Translations under genes and position numbers: made by a program
The notes under the pieces: model-generated
What the model saw: only the letters and a program-made list of their open reading frames with translations
What the model was told of the DNA's origin: nothing
The model's database searches: none
Shown: piece by piece, positions 24,086 through 36,587 of the stretch
How the letters are laid out: each line of letters opens with the position of its first letter
How positions within the stretch are numbered: position 1 is the stretch's first letter
Assembly: GCA_022559845.1 (NCBI GenBank)
Contig: CM040123.1
Span: 316,491,933 to 316,555,932 of the forward strand
Source of the DNA: Amorphophallus konjac
Lineage: Eukaryota > Streptophyta > Magnoliopsida > Alismatales > Araceae
Direction of reading: 5' to 3'
Length of the DNA stretch: 64,000 nt

Positions 24086-24420
24086 TAGCGGTCATTCCAG
24101 AGACCGCTAGGGGCGCCACGCGGTCCAAGGGTAGACCGCTAGGGGTCCCCCTAAGTCGGTTCAAGGCTGGGGGTCACGCGATAGACCGTCAGGGTCCTTG
24201 GCGGTCTAGGGTTAGACCGCTAAGATCGCTTGAGCTTCGTGTGTTCCGGGGTTTTGGCGGTCCAGAGGTAGACCGTTAGCCAGTGCCTTGCGGTCCATGG
24301 GTAGACCGCCAGGGCTTCGTGAGTCCAGAGTTCTTGGCGGTCCAGCAGTAGACCGCTAGACTTGCTTTAGCGGCCTAGAGATAGACCGCTAGCCGTTGTG
24401 GCGGTCTAGGGTTAGACCGA
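24086..24420. repeat. Family C dyad array in solo LTR S
   Basis: Eight dyads GCGGTC-N8-GACCGC (20 bp; some arms extend to TAGCGGTC/GACCGCTA): 24088-24107, 24120-24139, 24201-24220, 24257-24276, 24290-24309, 24337-24356, 24370-24389, 24401-24420, with a decayed ninth near 24171-24190. Neighbouring starts are often 31-33 bp apart. Centres differ but favour CAnnnGTA or TAGGGTTA. Confidence 0.95.
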
Positions 24421-25040
24421 TAGGCGATTTTCATGCTCGCAATGTCGGTTTCGCATTGTGTTGGTCTCCGGTCGACCCGATTGTGACCCAGTGGTTGACC
24501 ATCGGCCTCGTGAGTGTCCCGGACATCCCGTGGGTTCTGTGACCGCATTTCTGGGATGTCTAGAGGTTCCATGTTACCTCGATTAGCGTGCCCATAGGTG
24601 TGGTGGGTCCGGGTGACCCCATGTGTTCTAAACTTTCGTGTTACGCTCGATCGAGTCACCATGTATCGGAGTGAGTGCGGTGGGGTTCCCCGCATGTCGT
24701 GGGTTTCTTCGAAAGATGGTTCACGAGTGGGCCAAGTGTGTGGCCTCGGACTGCGACTCCAGTCATTCAGCCTGGGACTAGAGGTTTTTCGTTTTCCCTG
24801 GGATGGGAATCGGCATGGCGGGTTGTGAGCTTCCTTGGGAATCGTGCTTCTATGCTTTCTGCATGGGCCGTGTGTGTGGCCTTGGACTGTGAGTCTAGTC
24901 ACCCAGCCTGGGGCTGGAGGTCTCTTGAGTTCCCTTTTGAGGGGATGGTCTCAGCGGCTTGTGAGCTGCCTCGGTATTCATGCTACCGTGGTTTAGACCT
25001 AAGGATTAGGCTAGATTAACGGCATTGTGCCGTTGCGTAC

Positions 25041-25079
25041 AACGGTCTTGACCCCGAGTCTTGTGACTCAAGGACCGTT
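25041..25079. repeat. Long imperfect inverted repeat in solo LTR S
   Basis: Arms AACGGTCTTGA and TCAAGGACCGTT pair over 11 of 12 positions with a 16-base centre. Distinct from family C though the arm contains CGGTC. Could form a hairpin. Confidence 0.7.
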
Positions 25080-26344
25080 GGATTTAGTGAATCTAGAGGA
25101 CTGTCCAGAGTCCAGTGGCTCAGCACCACTTGGTTCTTCTCGACTTTCGTATAGGGTGCGTGCGTGGTTCTCGGAGTTTCTCTTCGGAGAGTGGTCACAC
25201 CAGTGACTCCCCACTAGTCGTAGCCTTCCGACACGCGAGTGGTCCCACCAGGGAGTGGTGGCGAGGCTACCCAGCGAGATGGTTTTTATGCTGGTTACCG
25301 TCGGGCCCCACGTCTTGCAGCCAGAGTCCTGCTGAGGGGAAAACCAGTTAGAGGCCAGACCTGGGACGCATGGTCTGTGTGTGCACACATGGTTGGGGGC
25401 AACTGGACCCGCGCTGACGAGCGCGACCCCAGCTAGTCACTTGTTCTGTGGTTACTTGTACGGTGTCTCAGTTTCCTCTGGGCCGGAGGGAGACACCTGA
25501 GGCACGGTCTAAGACGTCACTGGATGCATCCGGCCATGCTTCTGGTGGGCACGTACTCCTATCACGTAAGACGTGACTCTCCTGTTTTCGGGTTTCGTTT
25601 CCCATCCGCGAGACGTGGTTTTCTGGACCATCCGGTGTTTCCGAGGTTGTGGCCAGGGTGCTAGTGGCTTCATCGAGGTTGCGTCTTGTTAGAGTTATGT
25701 TCACGACAGCGTGGTCGTGACCCTACCTTGGACAACGTGCTCCAGGTTGGCCTTGTATGGGAGGACAGGCCATCATGGCAGAGCTGCCGTGAGTGTTTCC
25801 TCGGTAGGCCTGGTTTTAGAGTGGTCTGGTTCCCGATTGTGAGATCAGGATTTCTCTTTTTGCTTGACCGGTACAGTAGGAGTAGTTGTAGTGCCGAGTT
25901 TCGACCGGCCACCATTTCGTTGTTCCTGCTGTAGTTATAGCTATTTTTCCTTTCCGCTACCACCGTTGTTCTTGGTTGGGGTTCTGTGGGATCCCTACTG
26001 AGCCAGTGACAGGAGGCTCACCCCTACTTTTCAGGTGCGGCGGTTCTTCCTTGAGGTTCGAGGGTGCTGTTCGGAGGTTCTTAGTTGCCAGCTCGCAGGG
26101 TTGAGTGTTCACTTGGCTTGTCGTACATTTTACTGCTTTAGACTATACTTTCTGTTGGACTGGACTCTATTGTAGTAGTTGTTTATTTATTTCTATTAAT
26201 TTTTAAATTATCTTGCCTTATTTCCTATTTCTTTGTACCTCCACACTCCTTTTAGCCCTTCCGAGCTCTCCCGGCTCGTGGGCGGCGGGCCAGGATTCGA
26301 ATGGTATCGGGTTCTTCCCGGTATCCGGATCTTGGGTCATTACA

Positions 26345-28159
26345 ATACCCAACATTTTTGGGCAGCTTGATGATATCACTGCCCAAATCGATAAACTTGA
26401 GGGAAGTAGTCCTATACCAAGGAAGAATAAGAGTTACCACCGGAAAAATCCAGATGACCACCTTTTGGCGCTCTTGAAAGTCAAAATCCCCGCCTTTGAG
26501 GGATCCTACAGCCCTGGTGTATATCTAGAATGGGAGGTTTCGATGGACCAATACTTTGATTGGTACCCCTTGGCCAAAGAGAGGAAAGTCAGACTAGCCA
26601 AAATGCACCTCTCCAAGCAAGCCAAAACTCGTTGGCTAATGGTTGAGGGTTTAAGGAGGATCCGTGGGCAAGCCCCGATTGACACTTGGGTGGAAATGAA
26701 GGCCGAGCTTAGGAAGGCCTACGTCCACTGACATTCCCCCTCCTACCCGGGTAGCCATAGCCCGAGGAGCACTACAACTCCTCCATTCCCACCCGGCCAG
26801 CCTAAGACCACCTAAATCACCCAACCCCCATCGCTCCCCACCTCTCCTACCCCGGCCACTGCCGCTACACCCTGCCACCTAGCCCTCACTTCCCAAAACC
26901 AATTGGGCCACACCTTTGCCCCTCCTCCTACCCCCATAAAGAGCACACCACTTCAACCCCAACCCCCTCACCCAACCCACCTCCCACTTCCTACCCCAAC
27001 CCAACCCCAACATAGACCCCCGCTACTTCCACTCCCTATCCCAACCCAAGTCTACCCTTACCCGCCACCCCAGGTGCACCATGCGTCGACCATCATCACC
27101 CCACCCACAAAAGACCTTCACATCCCCTTGGTAGAGGAAACCATGGTCCCCACACCCGACCACATGGGAATAGACACTAACCCGAAACCCCTCCCCACCC
27201 TCAAGAGGATCCAAGTTCATACCAATAGGGAGGAAGAGCCTCAAGTCTTCCCCACCTTACATAGCCCAGATCCTCAAGAGCCACATACCTTCACACACGG
27301 CACCATAACCATAGATGGGTCTCTACTCAAATGGCTCAAGGTAGACCCCACCCTCCATAGCTTCTACCCATACCCCTTACCCATGGGACACCAATCCCAA
27401 ATGGTGCCCCTCCGGCCTCCCCATGTCACTTATCAAACCTCCTATTTTGTGGAAGGTTTGGGAGACTTGGTGGATTGTCTACACTGGCAAGTCCACTTGA
27501 CCGGTCTGCTAGCCAGGAAGCCATCGAGGTCTAGCACTGTTAGCTTCACTTGCCCCGCCCTTGCCTCCATCACTGCCGTCTGCACGAGAGGCCACTGTAC
27601 TAGTGAGATCCTCCTCCTTCTTCCCATGGAGGAAGAATCCATCCCGGTCCACTCCCATCCCATCATTATTCTGGGCATGAAGATCGGCCAACCCACCCGA
27701 GACACTAGCCCAATTGTCTTGTCGGAGGAAGATGATCCACCACTTTTAGAAATCCTTGAAGGCATAGAGTTTCTCTCTCTAGGTGGCCCTTTCAACGATC
27801 CCTTCAATCCCTTCCTATGGAAGCTCAGGTACCCACGTGGCCCACCCACGTCATTCTCCACCCACTACTTCCTAGACCCGGGCCACACAAGGGAAGCCAT
27901 GACCATGAACGACATGCACCTAGAGAATTAGGAAGTGCCCCACCCCAAGATGTCCACCTTTCTAGACCCCTTTGACCCTTACGAGTGGAAGCCCAAAGGC
28001 CATCCCATACCCCCACACATGGAAGTCATCTCTGGGATAGGAATACATGTGTCATGTCACACTACATCATTAAGCATGGTTGGTAACTCAGGTCATTTCA
28101 TTTATGCCACACACACTTTAGGTCCGAAGCATGATTGGTCCACATTCGGGTGTGCCGGT
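26345..28159 (+). pseudogene. E1 gag-like ORF (capsid then proline-rich and unknown region)
   Basis: One frame runs from the solo LTR edge to the E4 edge and on to 59614 after E4. First part is a gag capsid domain (HLLALLKVKIPAFEGSY, YLEWEVSMDQYFDWYP, KQAKTRWLMVEG, WVEMKAELRKAYV), which packs element RNA. Stops TGA at 26729-26731, TAA near 26813 and TAG at 27929-27931 break it. Then come about 80 proline-rich residues and about 250 residues I do not recognise (PHVTYQTSYFVEGLGDL, IILGMKIGQPTRD). No zinc knuckle, protease or RT is seen where pol should be. Likely a deletion derivative in which gag was joined to other sequence, now decayed. Confidence 0.7.
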
Positions 28160-29008
28160 TGTGGATGGGCATAAATCCCACACAATCACACACAAGAGAG
28201 AGAATAATTAGGGTGGAGATAAAAACAACAACAACATGGAGGATAATGATTAATGCATAAATAAGGGGAATAAAAGCTTGCACGTGGTGCAAAAATGGAG
28301 ATGTGATCGCCAGAGGGGTTACCTCAATAATAGTAAAAAGAGATCGCGAATACCTGGTGAAGATTGGAATGCGGGATGATGTGAAGTTCCTTCCTCCTTC
28401 TTCAATCGGCCGGCCGATGAGAAGGGTCCTCTTTTTGATTACCTTGCAAAAAAGACAATGAAACAACAGCAAAAGATGGGATCAGCCAACGTGCAGTAGT
28501 ATCAATCCAAATAAGATATATAATGATGATGAAAAGAAATCAACATGCGCACCTTTTTTTTATTTTGGTTTTAAAACCCCTAAAGAGGGACTAGGGAAAG
28601 AAGGGATATGTGATGAATCTAATGCAAACAGTGAAAAAGGAAAAGAAGAAAAAGACTGACGAGGGAGTTGACACGAACGTAAAGAAAGAAAAAAAAGAAC
28701 AGTGATGATCGGTTGATGAAGACGAAACCAAATAAACGAAATAGAAAAGAGCCCTGCTGTCCCTGTTGACAGTAGAGGGAACCAAAGATGAAGAGGGGGA
28801 AGCAGCAGAGCTTGAGCGTGATAATCTCGGCTTTGGTACCTTAGCCGTCATAACCCTTCAAAGGGTCGATCAGGACTCCCTTAAATAAGGTTCAGATCAA
28901 AAGATAAACATGGATAGGAGGAGAGTAATGGCAATGTTTATCAAAATCAAGAGCCCTAATCAAGCAAGAACGTCAAACAAGGCAAGACTCTGTGAGGGAA
29001 AGATGGAA
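28160..29008 (-). repeat. E4 3' LTR, outer part
   Basis: Ends (minus) CATCCACA at 28160. Matches 58263-59111 of the 5' LTR closely. No family B dyads in this part. The last five bases (TGGAA, 29004-29008) are the E3 target copy. Confidence 0.93.
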
Positions 29009-30216
29009 TGTCACGCACCGAGCGCGGAAGATACTCGGATATGCGCGACGAGTTTATATCAATCATGTCAATCAGAGTAGTAGTGTATTCGACACCAAAA
29101 CAGAGATGCGCAAAATAGAAAGATAACCCAATCCTTTATTTCATAATAGATAGACTATTACAAATCCAATACTCTATTCAATTAAAAATGAAAAGTACAT
29201 AGTTGACTCAAGAAAATAGGAAAAAGACTAGATGACACTTGGAAAAGCTCTAGCTCTTTCACTCTTGACCATTCCCATCCGAATGACTTCCCTCGTCGTC
29301 GGAATTACCTGAAAAGTAAGGGGCAAACACGGAGTGAGCGAACGCTCCGTAGGAAATTATATCTCAGGAACTAGCAAGGGTTTAAGTAGTTACATCTTTC
29401 ATGAATGCACTATAGCTATGCATGCTCGCATAAAACGACAAGATAGAAAGAGAATTTATCAAGCAAGATAGCAAGATGAACTAGTCATGAGTTTTCAAGA
29501 AAAAGATGACAAGATATTCAAGCAAGTACTTTTGAGCAAGTCATGTCAAGAACTTTGGCTATCATGTATCAAGCAAGCAAGTAATTACCCTTTCTCGGGT
29601 CACGCAATTCATGTCAAGTCAAGTACGAGTCAAGTACAAGATTTGTGTGGAATGTCCAATCAAGCTAGTCATGCACTCGGTATAATGCCAGATACCTTAT
29701 CATTCAACTCCCATGGGCACAAGTACTTTCGGGTGCTCCTCCCAGGACCAGATCGGGCCCTATATGCGCAGGCATTTATCATGTATATTTGACATCCACT
29801 CTTGTATATATATAGCCAATAGGGAATTTCAACAATTTAAGCTTGTAGACACGTAGGATAACTTTGAGAGAATGGGGTCCAAAAATACGACATTGGACAT
29901 AGATAGGCGATAACAATGGTACAATCACGATGAACGATGAAACTAGGTGGAATTAGGTTCCCTTAACTCGGGTACCATGACAACAAGTATGGACATTCTT
30001 TATATAGAATTGAGGTCCACATGAACAGTACATCAAAGGCAAGATACCCTCATTCTTATTATAGAATTGAGGTCCACAAGAACATCAACAAATGGCATGA
30101 TATCATCATCCCATTAAGAATTCTCATGATATACTCTTTGCATATCATAAGGGCCGGTATATCATGTTTCTTTAGAGTGACATGGCATTCAATAGTGTAA
30201 TGAGTTTTTAGAGTAC

Positions 30217-30335
30217 AACCAGCTCAGTCGGCCTTGAGGGAATCTAAGGCTCGAGGAGTCTTACGGAGGTCTCTATGACTAACTCGCTAGTCCAAAGGAA
30301 CGGAATGTCCCATGGAGAGCTTGTATGTCAATGAG
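30217..30335 (-). repeat. Leader module inside the E3 3' LTR
   Basis: Plus-strand landmarks 'gtacaaccagct', 'gagggaatct', 'cttacggaggtct', 'tccaaaggaacggaatg' line up in order and spacing with E4 57249-57362. Same module as E2 12718-12842. Confidence 0.85.
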
Positions 30336-30507
30336 AGTTGAGGATGATCGATAAAACATCATGAAACGTGGGACTATACTCACGGAGTGGAGTAATAGTG
30401 CCTACATATATATATATTCATATAGTGAAACCCTCGGATAACAGCAATTGGGAAAAATCAGTAATGCAGAAAGTAGCGACTCTGGTAAAGTCATTTTTTG
30501 TAAAATT

Positions 30508-30702
30508 AACGCCTTAATCAGGGGCGTTTATATTAAATTTGACGACATATAAAGAGGTCGTCCTTTCCAATATTGTTATTTTACAGGATATTAAAAATCT
30601 ATAATTTTGTTGAAAACGCGCCTTGGGTAGGGGCGTTACCAGGAAAAAGGCGCCCTAGTCTGGGGCGTTAGTTAAACAAGAGACGACCTGGTCAAGGTCG
30701 TG
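30508..30702. repeat. Family B dyads, E3 3' LTR cluster 1 (five copies)
   Basis: 30508-30528, 30541-30562, 30615-30637, 30649-30669, 30682-30702. Start spacings 33, 74, 34 and 33 bp. Two have ACGAC/GTCGT arms, the rest ACGCC/GGCGT or a close variant. Confidence 0.95.
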
Positions 30703-30870
30703 AATTCACAATTTTACAAATTTCGAGGTAATGAATATTTCAGGAACATGGTATATAGTCAGGACCAGAAAAATAGCAGGATTACAAGAAATTGACCATG
30801 CATTACTTTAGAATCATGTTTGCAATGATAATTAATTTTTAAACATGCTATTTATTAATTAACAGGAATT

Positions 30871-30956
30871 AACGTCCGTGTGCAGGGCGTCAAATCTGGA
30901 ATTGACGACCTGGGCATGGTCGTGTCTTTTAAATTAACGCCCTTGTTAGGGTCGTT
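30871..30956. repeat. Family B dyads, E3 3' LTR cluster 2 (three copies)
   Basis: 30871-30891, 30904-30924, 30936-30956; spacings 33 and 32 bp. The third has mixed arms ACGCC and GTCGT. In the 5' LTR the matching copy has lost its CG (AACACCC). Confidence 0.95.
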
Positions 30957-31496
30957 TCTTTCAAAAATTCCGTAGAAAATAACCAGAACGCATGAAAACT
31001 ATATGCATGAACTACCGATGATAATTATCTATAGTTATATGGTAGTTTGGGCTACGTTCGATGAGAAAATCCTACCTTATGATGATTAACTGGAGAACTG
31101 ATGAAGACACGGTACTCTGCTATCAACAGAGTTGGATGAAAGAGGCAGAAGTCTTGGTGTAGATGTATCGACAGGTTCTCTTTTTGGCACGATCAGAAGC
31201 AGACGTTCGTCGATGAAGAACCCACATTCTTCAGTAGGTTAAGATGACTTCTCTACAGAGAAATAAGATGAAGAAACATCAGTTTTTCTTCATAATACTT
31301 AACTGAAGGTAGAGGAAAGAAAAACTTACCCATTAATCTTCTTAACCTGTAAGAAGAGAAGAAGAATAAGAATATTTAGTATTCTTTCATGAAATCGATA
31401 ATCGGACGAACAGAGATACAAGAAGAACCTGCTGTTCTTCACATACCTTAGAATACTCCGAACGCCAAATAGCGTTCTCGGTTCAAGCAGTAGGTT

Positions 31497-31503
31497 ATTT
31501 ATA
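31497..31503 (-). promoter_or_regulatory. TATA box of the E3 3' LTR
   Basis: TATAAAT on the minus strand, also at 39078-39084 in the 5' LTR. Confidence 0.55.
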
Positions 31504-31646
31504 GGATTTCTAGAATCCTAATAGAGTTAGTGTTTGATTGGAAGTAATACTTCCAAGATAGAGTTATTACTACATTCGAACTCTTTCTCATAGTTATCAA
31601 CTTACCCTGGATAGACTCCTGGGTCGAACGAAACTCAAACTGAATT

Positions 31647-31871
31647 AGCGACCTAGGTCAGGGCGTCGAATTTAAATTGACGCCTTGTCAAACGTTGTTT
31701 CTTGTTAAAACGCGTCTATGTCAAGGGCGTTACCCCTTTTACTGTATTTTTATTACTCTTACTTATTTTGGTCGCCTGAGATTTGACGCCGTGACACGTG
31801 GGCGTCACTTCTTAAAACACGCCTTAGGTAAGGGCGTTTTCTTGTAAAGTAGCGCCTTTATCTGAGGCGTT
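31647..31871. repeat. Family B dyads, E3 3' LTR clusters 3 and 4 (six copies)
   Basis: 31647-31667, 31679-31699, 31709-31731, then 31785-31806, 31818-31838, 31851-31871. Spacings 32, 30, and 33, 33. They lie near the start of the LTR on its sense strand, upstream of the TATA box. Confidence 0.95.
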
Positions 31872-31982
31872 ATTTCCATCAGGGTTTTAATTATTTTTAT
31901 TCCAAGCTCTTTCATTTATTTACTAAATCTTTTAATCTATTTTGATTTATTTATTCCTTTTAAATTTATCAGGGTTGCTACA

Positions 31983-31995
31983 CCCTCCCCCACTT
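31983..31995 (-). other. E3 polypurine tract
   Basis: Minus strand AAGTGGGGGAGGG touches the LTR start TGTAGC. Confidence 0.88.
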
Positions 31996-32062
31996 AAAAA
32001 GAATTTGGTCCCCAAATTCCATATCATATATTTACATTTGGAGAGCATAGAGTACGTACCTT

Positions 32063-35000
32063 CTAAAATAAATCTGGAAATTGTTTCCTCATAGATTCCT
32101 CGGTCTCCCATGTAGCTTCATGTTCTGAATTCTTATTCCATTGTACTTTTAGCATGGGAATAACCTTATTCCTTAGGGTTCGTACTTCTCGATCTAAGAT
32201 CTTCATAGGCTTCTACTCATACGTGAAATCTTTCTGGATCACTAGGTCTCTATATTCAATAATATGTGATGGGTCATGTACATACTTCTTCAACATAGAT
32301 ATGTGGAACACATCATGTACTTCGGATAGTTGAGGGGGCAATGCGATGCGATAAGTAACCTCGCCAACTCTTTCTAGTACCTCAAAAGATCCGATAAATC
32401 TTGGTGTAAGCTTGCCTTTAACACCAAATCTTCGTATTCCACGTCCAGGCGATATCTTGAGAAATACATGATCTCCAATTTGGAATTCGAGATCTCTTCT
32501 TCTTGTGTCGGCATAAGCCTTTTGCCTTGTCTGAGCTACTTGTAATCTTTCCCTGATTACTCGTATCTTCTCAGTTGTATCCCTTACCATGTCTGGACCT
32601 AATAGTTGTTTCTCTCCAACTTCATTCCAGCACAAGGGTGATCGGTAACTCCTTCCGTATAAAGCTTCGAAAGGTGCCATTTGTATACTAGCTTGGTAGC
32701 TATTATTATATGCAAATTCGACCAGAGGCAAGTGATCATGCCAGTTTCCATCAAAATCAGTGATGCATGCTCTAAGCATATCTTCAACTACTTGATTTGT
32801 TCTCTCGGTCTGACCATCCGTTTGAGGATGAAAGGCTGTACTAAAATTAAGTCTCGTCCCCAACGAATGTTGTAGTCCTTTCCAAAAATGAGAAGTAAAA
32901 CGGGGATCTCTGTCAGACACGATTGAAACAGGAATACCATGTAATCTGACTATTTCCTTGATGTATAGTGCAGCTAAGACATCAACTGACCATCGACTCT
33001 TGATTGGCAAGAAATGCGCGGATTTGGTCAATCGGTCAATGATAACCCATATTCCATCATGTCCTCTTTTTGATTTAGATAAACCCATGATGAAATCCAT
33101 ACCAATATCCTCCCACTTCCATTTAGGGATATCTAGAGGATGTAGTTTTCCAACAGGCTTTTGGTGTTCTGCCTTGACTTGTTGGCACGTGAGACAGCGT
33201 GATACATAGTCCGCTATTTCTCTTTTCATGTTGGGCCACCAAAAATTTCTTTTCACATCTTGGTACATCTTGGTAGATCCAGGATGAATCGTATACCTTG
33301 ATCTGTGAGCTTCATCTAAGATCTTCTTTTTCAATTCTGGGCAGTCCGGTATACCAGTTCTATTCTTGAACATTAATCTTCCATCAGAAGCTAGTTGGAA
33401 GTCCGATTGTCCTTTTAATCTGCCCTTGATTTCTACTAATGTAGGATCATCATCCTGAAGTGCTTGTATCTCAGATAATAAATCTGACTGTATGCTTACA
33501 TGAGATAATGTGACACATCTAGGGTCCATGTCCATACTTATATTGAGTTCAGAGAATTGTTCTAGCAATTTCCATTCTTGAATCAGACAATTGGCTAACA
33601 GTGCTCTCGGCTTTCGACTAAGGGCATCTGCTACATGATTACCCTTTCCGGGATGATATTATATATTGAAGTCGAAGTCCTTGAGATATTCCAGCCATCG
33701 TCTTTGCCTCATATTTAGTTCCTTCTGTGAGAAAAGATATTTGAGACTCTTGTGATCGGAGTATACAGTAAACTGTACTCCATAAAGATAATGTCTCTAT
33801 ATTTTTAGTGCAAATACTACCGCGGCCAATTCTAAGTCATGGATGGGGTAGTTCTCTTCATGCTTCTTTAATTGACGAGAAGAGTAGGCTATAACCGTCC
33901 CTTGTTGCATTAGAACACACCCGAGGCCAATGCCAGAAGCATCAGTGTATACCTCGAACTTTTCTCCTTCAATTGGCAATGCTAAGGTAGGAGCTGTAGT
34001 AAGATGATCCTGGAGAGTTTGGAAGCTTCTCTCACATTCCTCATCCCATTCATAACGGATCTCCTTGCGAGTTAACCTCGTAAGTGGCACGGCGATTTTA
34101 GAGAAATCCTTGATGAATCGCCTGTAATAGCCGGCAAGACCTAAGAAACTTCTGATCTCGCTTGCATTAGTTGGTCTTTCCCAGTTCCTTACAGCTTCAA
34201 CCTTTGATGGGTCTACAGACAAGCCATCCTTTGATATAACATGTCCGAGAAAAGTCACTTCTTCAAGCCAGAATTCACACTTGCTAAGTTTTGCATATAA
34301 TTGGTTTGTCCTCAATATTTGTAATGCAATCCTCAAATGTTCCTCATGCTCTTCCTTGGTCTTGGAATAAATCAATATATCATCAATAAAGACCACCACG
34401 AATTGATCTAAATAAGGCCTGAATATACTATTCATTAACTACATAAAGGCAGCAGGGGCATTCGTTAGTCCGAAAGGCATAACAACAAATTCATAATGGC
34501 CATACCTGCTTCTGAATGCGGTTTTATGAATATCCTCGTCCTTGATTCTTAGTTGGTGATATCCGGACCTAAGATCAATTTTGAAAAAGTACATGGATCC
34601 TGAAATTTGATCAAACAATTCATCGATTCTCGGCAGTGGATACTTGTTCTTGATAGTGAGATGATTCAATTGTCGATAGTCGACGCATAACCTCATGGAT
34701 CCATCTTTCTTCTTTACAAATAATACAGGCGCTCCCCACGGGGAAGTACTTGGTCTAATGAATCCTTTCTTAATGAGTTCCATCAATTGCTCCTTTAATT
34801 CCTTGAGTTCAGCAGGTGACATCCTATAAGGTGCCTTTGAAATCGGACCAGCACCAGGGACTAAGTCGATGGTGAAGGCCACTTCTCTTTGCGGGGGTAA
34901 TCCCGACAAATCTTCCGGAAATACGTCCGGAAATTCTTGTACTACTGGAATGTCTTCTAGCTTAGCTTCCTTAGCTTCTTTAACTGTGACAAAGGCAAGG

Positions 35001-36415
35001 AAAGATGTACATCCTTTCCTGATGAGCTTGCTAGCTCGGAGAGCTAAAATAAGAGGGGATTTGCTCCGACTCTTGGGGCTAGTAAATATTAGTTCTGGAA
35101 ATTCCTTGAATGTAACCATACTATTGCGGCAATCAACCGTTGCCTGATACTTGGATAACCAATCAGCCCCTAGTATAACATCATACTCTTTCAGATCTAA
35201 ACATATGAGATCAATAGGGAGATTTTGACCATGAATCAATACCTCGCAGTTTTGGTAATGATGTGTAATATCAGTCTCATCATCCAGAGGAGTAGACAAA
35301 ACTAACTTTATCCATTCCGGTTCTAGGGGTAATGGGTCAGCAAACTTCTTAGAAACAATAGAATGCGATGCACCAGTATCAATTAAGACATATGCATTCC
35401 TGGAACAAACTTTCAATGTACCTTCCACTAAGCCGCCTCCTTCTACTTGCTCGGTCTCCTTGATTGCATGAAGACGAGCATTCTTGGTTACTGGGCGCTT
35501 CCCGTCAACGGCTTGGTCGTTAAGTAATGGGCAATAGGGAATCCGATGCTCACGACTCCCACAACGGAGACATGCTCCTAGTTTCCTCCAGCATTCTTCT
35601 GCTCTATGACCCGCTTTATCACAATGTTTGCACACTGTATTTGGAGAGGTAGTGGTGATAGAGAAGGGCTTGGTCTTCTTGAACTTTTGGTCTTGTGAGG
35701 ATGCTCCTCCATTGCTAGGCCTTTTCTTGAAGTTGGGTTTAAAGGAACCCGAACCTGTAACTTGTTCCTTCTTATCCTTACCACGAATCCTATCAGACAG
35801 TTCCGTGGCATCTTCTAATAGTTGAGCTCGGCGTACTACCTCTGAGTAGACTTGAATGTCCATCGGCGCCAGTGGAGTAATAGCTTGGGGCCTGAGCCCA
35901 TTAAGAAACCTCCTAGCTTTCATTTTCTCGGTGCTAACTAAATGCTTAGCGTATCGAGACAATCTAGAGAATTGGGCCTCATACTCGGCCACTGACAAAG
36001 ATCGTTGCTTTAATGCAGCAAATTCTGCAGCCTTCTTTTCCTGAACTCGGTCCGAGAAATATTTTACGTTGAAGTGTTCAACGAATTCTTCCCACGATAC
36101 ATGATCTTCATTTATAGTAGCCTCTATTGATTCCCACCAGCATCTAGCATCCCTTTCTAACTAAAAAGTAGCTAATAAAACTTTATCCTGATCCGTGCAT
36201 TGCATAACACGGAATATACGTTCTATCTCCCTAATCCAGTGTTCAGCGTCATCTGGATCAGTAGAACCCGTGAACTTGGGTGGGTTCATGTTCTTGAAAG
36301 TCTGGTGGAGACTTCCTGCTCGTTGTCCACCTCCTTGTGCTACTTGTTGCAGCACTTGAGTCATGCCTTGAAGGGTATGCTGCATGTTGCGCCATTGAGC
36401 ACGTTCGGCAGCCAT
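32063..36415 (-). pseudogene. E3 gag-pol polyprotein with several in-frame stops
   Basis: A single minus-strand frame spans gag (36415, MAAERAQWRNMQHTL; FTGSTDPDDAEHWI), zinc knuckle ([14 protein letters not shown] near 35610), protease ([11 protein letters not shown] near 35370), RT (LCVDYRQLN near 34690, [10 protein letters not shown] near 34380), RNase H ([10 protein letters not shown] near 33930), integrase (HHCC motif near 33200, FHPQTDGQTE near 32820) and a chromodomain-like end (LKVQWNK near 32150) with stop at 32063. Order and motifs fit the Tekay/Del clade. Stops interrupt it at 36161-36163, 34436-34438, 33797-33799, about 33660 and 32213-32215; some look like TGG to TAG changes. There is no frameshift, so decay is by point change only. 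It would need trans help to move. Confidence 0.93.
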
Positions 36416-36562
36416 TATCCTACAATTTCAATAACTAGGTTAATATGTGATTGTATTTAAAGACTCATATACTATGTTAACTTTAACCCTTGGTTCTACC
36501 CAATCTCACTAGTTAAAGGTTTGAACATATCCTTAGACTTGGGTTTTCCTAGGAATTGAATA

Positions 36563-36580
36563 CCCTAGGCTCTGATACCA
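36563..36580 (-). other. E3 primer binding site (tRNA-Met initiator type)
   Basis: Minus strand TGGTATCAGAGCCTAGGG, seven bases after the LTR end. First twelve bases are the canonical site. Confidence 0.93.
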
Positions 36581-36587
36581 CAAAAAC

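Larger units (their letters stand above)
23147..26344. mobile_element. S: solo LTR of a gypsy element, inserted in E1 gag
   Basis: The ends form an inverted repeat: TATAATGTCCTAGG at the left (first G decayed to A) and CTTGGGTCATTACA at the right. Flanks atgcc (23142-23146) and atacc (26345-26349) are a target duplication with one mismatch. Removing the insert plus one duplication restores an open E1 gag frame across the joint. Length 3198 bp, no internal coding domain, no primer site, so a solo LTR left by LTR-LTR recombination. The terminal TGTAATG/CATTACA style and length suggest a Tekay/Del-type chromovirus; strand uncertain. Its middle holds the family C dyads. Confidence 0.8.
29009..31982 (-). 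repeat. E3 3' LTR
   Basis: 2974 bp. Minus-strand TATAAAT at 31497-31503. Holds 14 family B dyads in four clusters and the leader module (30217-30335). A plus-strand ORF of about 100 codons (29487-29792) also occurs in the other copy with a different start; I do not treat it as a gene. Confidence 0.95.

Noticed and set aside
29487..29792. Plus-strand ORF in the E3 LTR, repeated at 36913-37371
   Set aside because: The two LTR copies have different lengths of this frame, it is antisense to the LTR, and no domain is seen.
30508..31871. Dyads as microRNA precursors or MITEs
   Set aside because: Arms of 5-8 bp are too short for a Dicer substrate, and I see no constant target duplication around the units.
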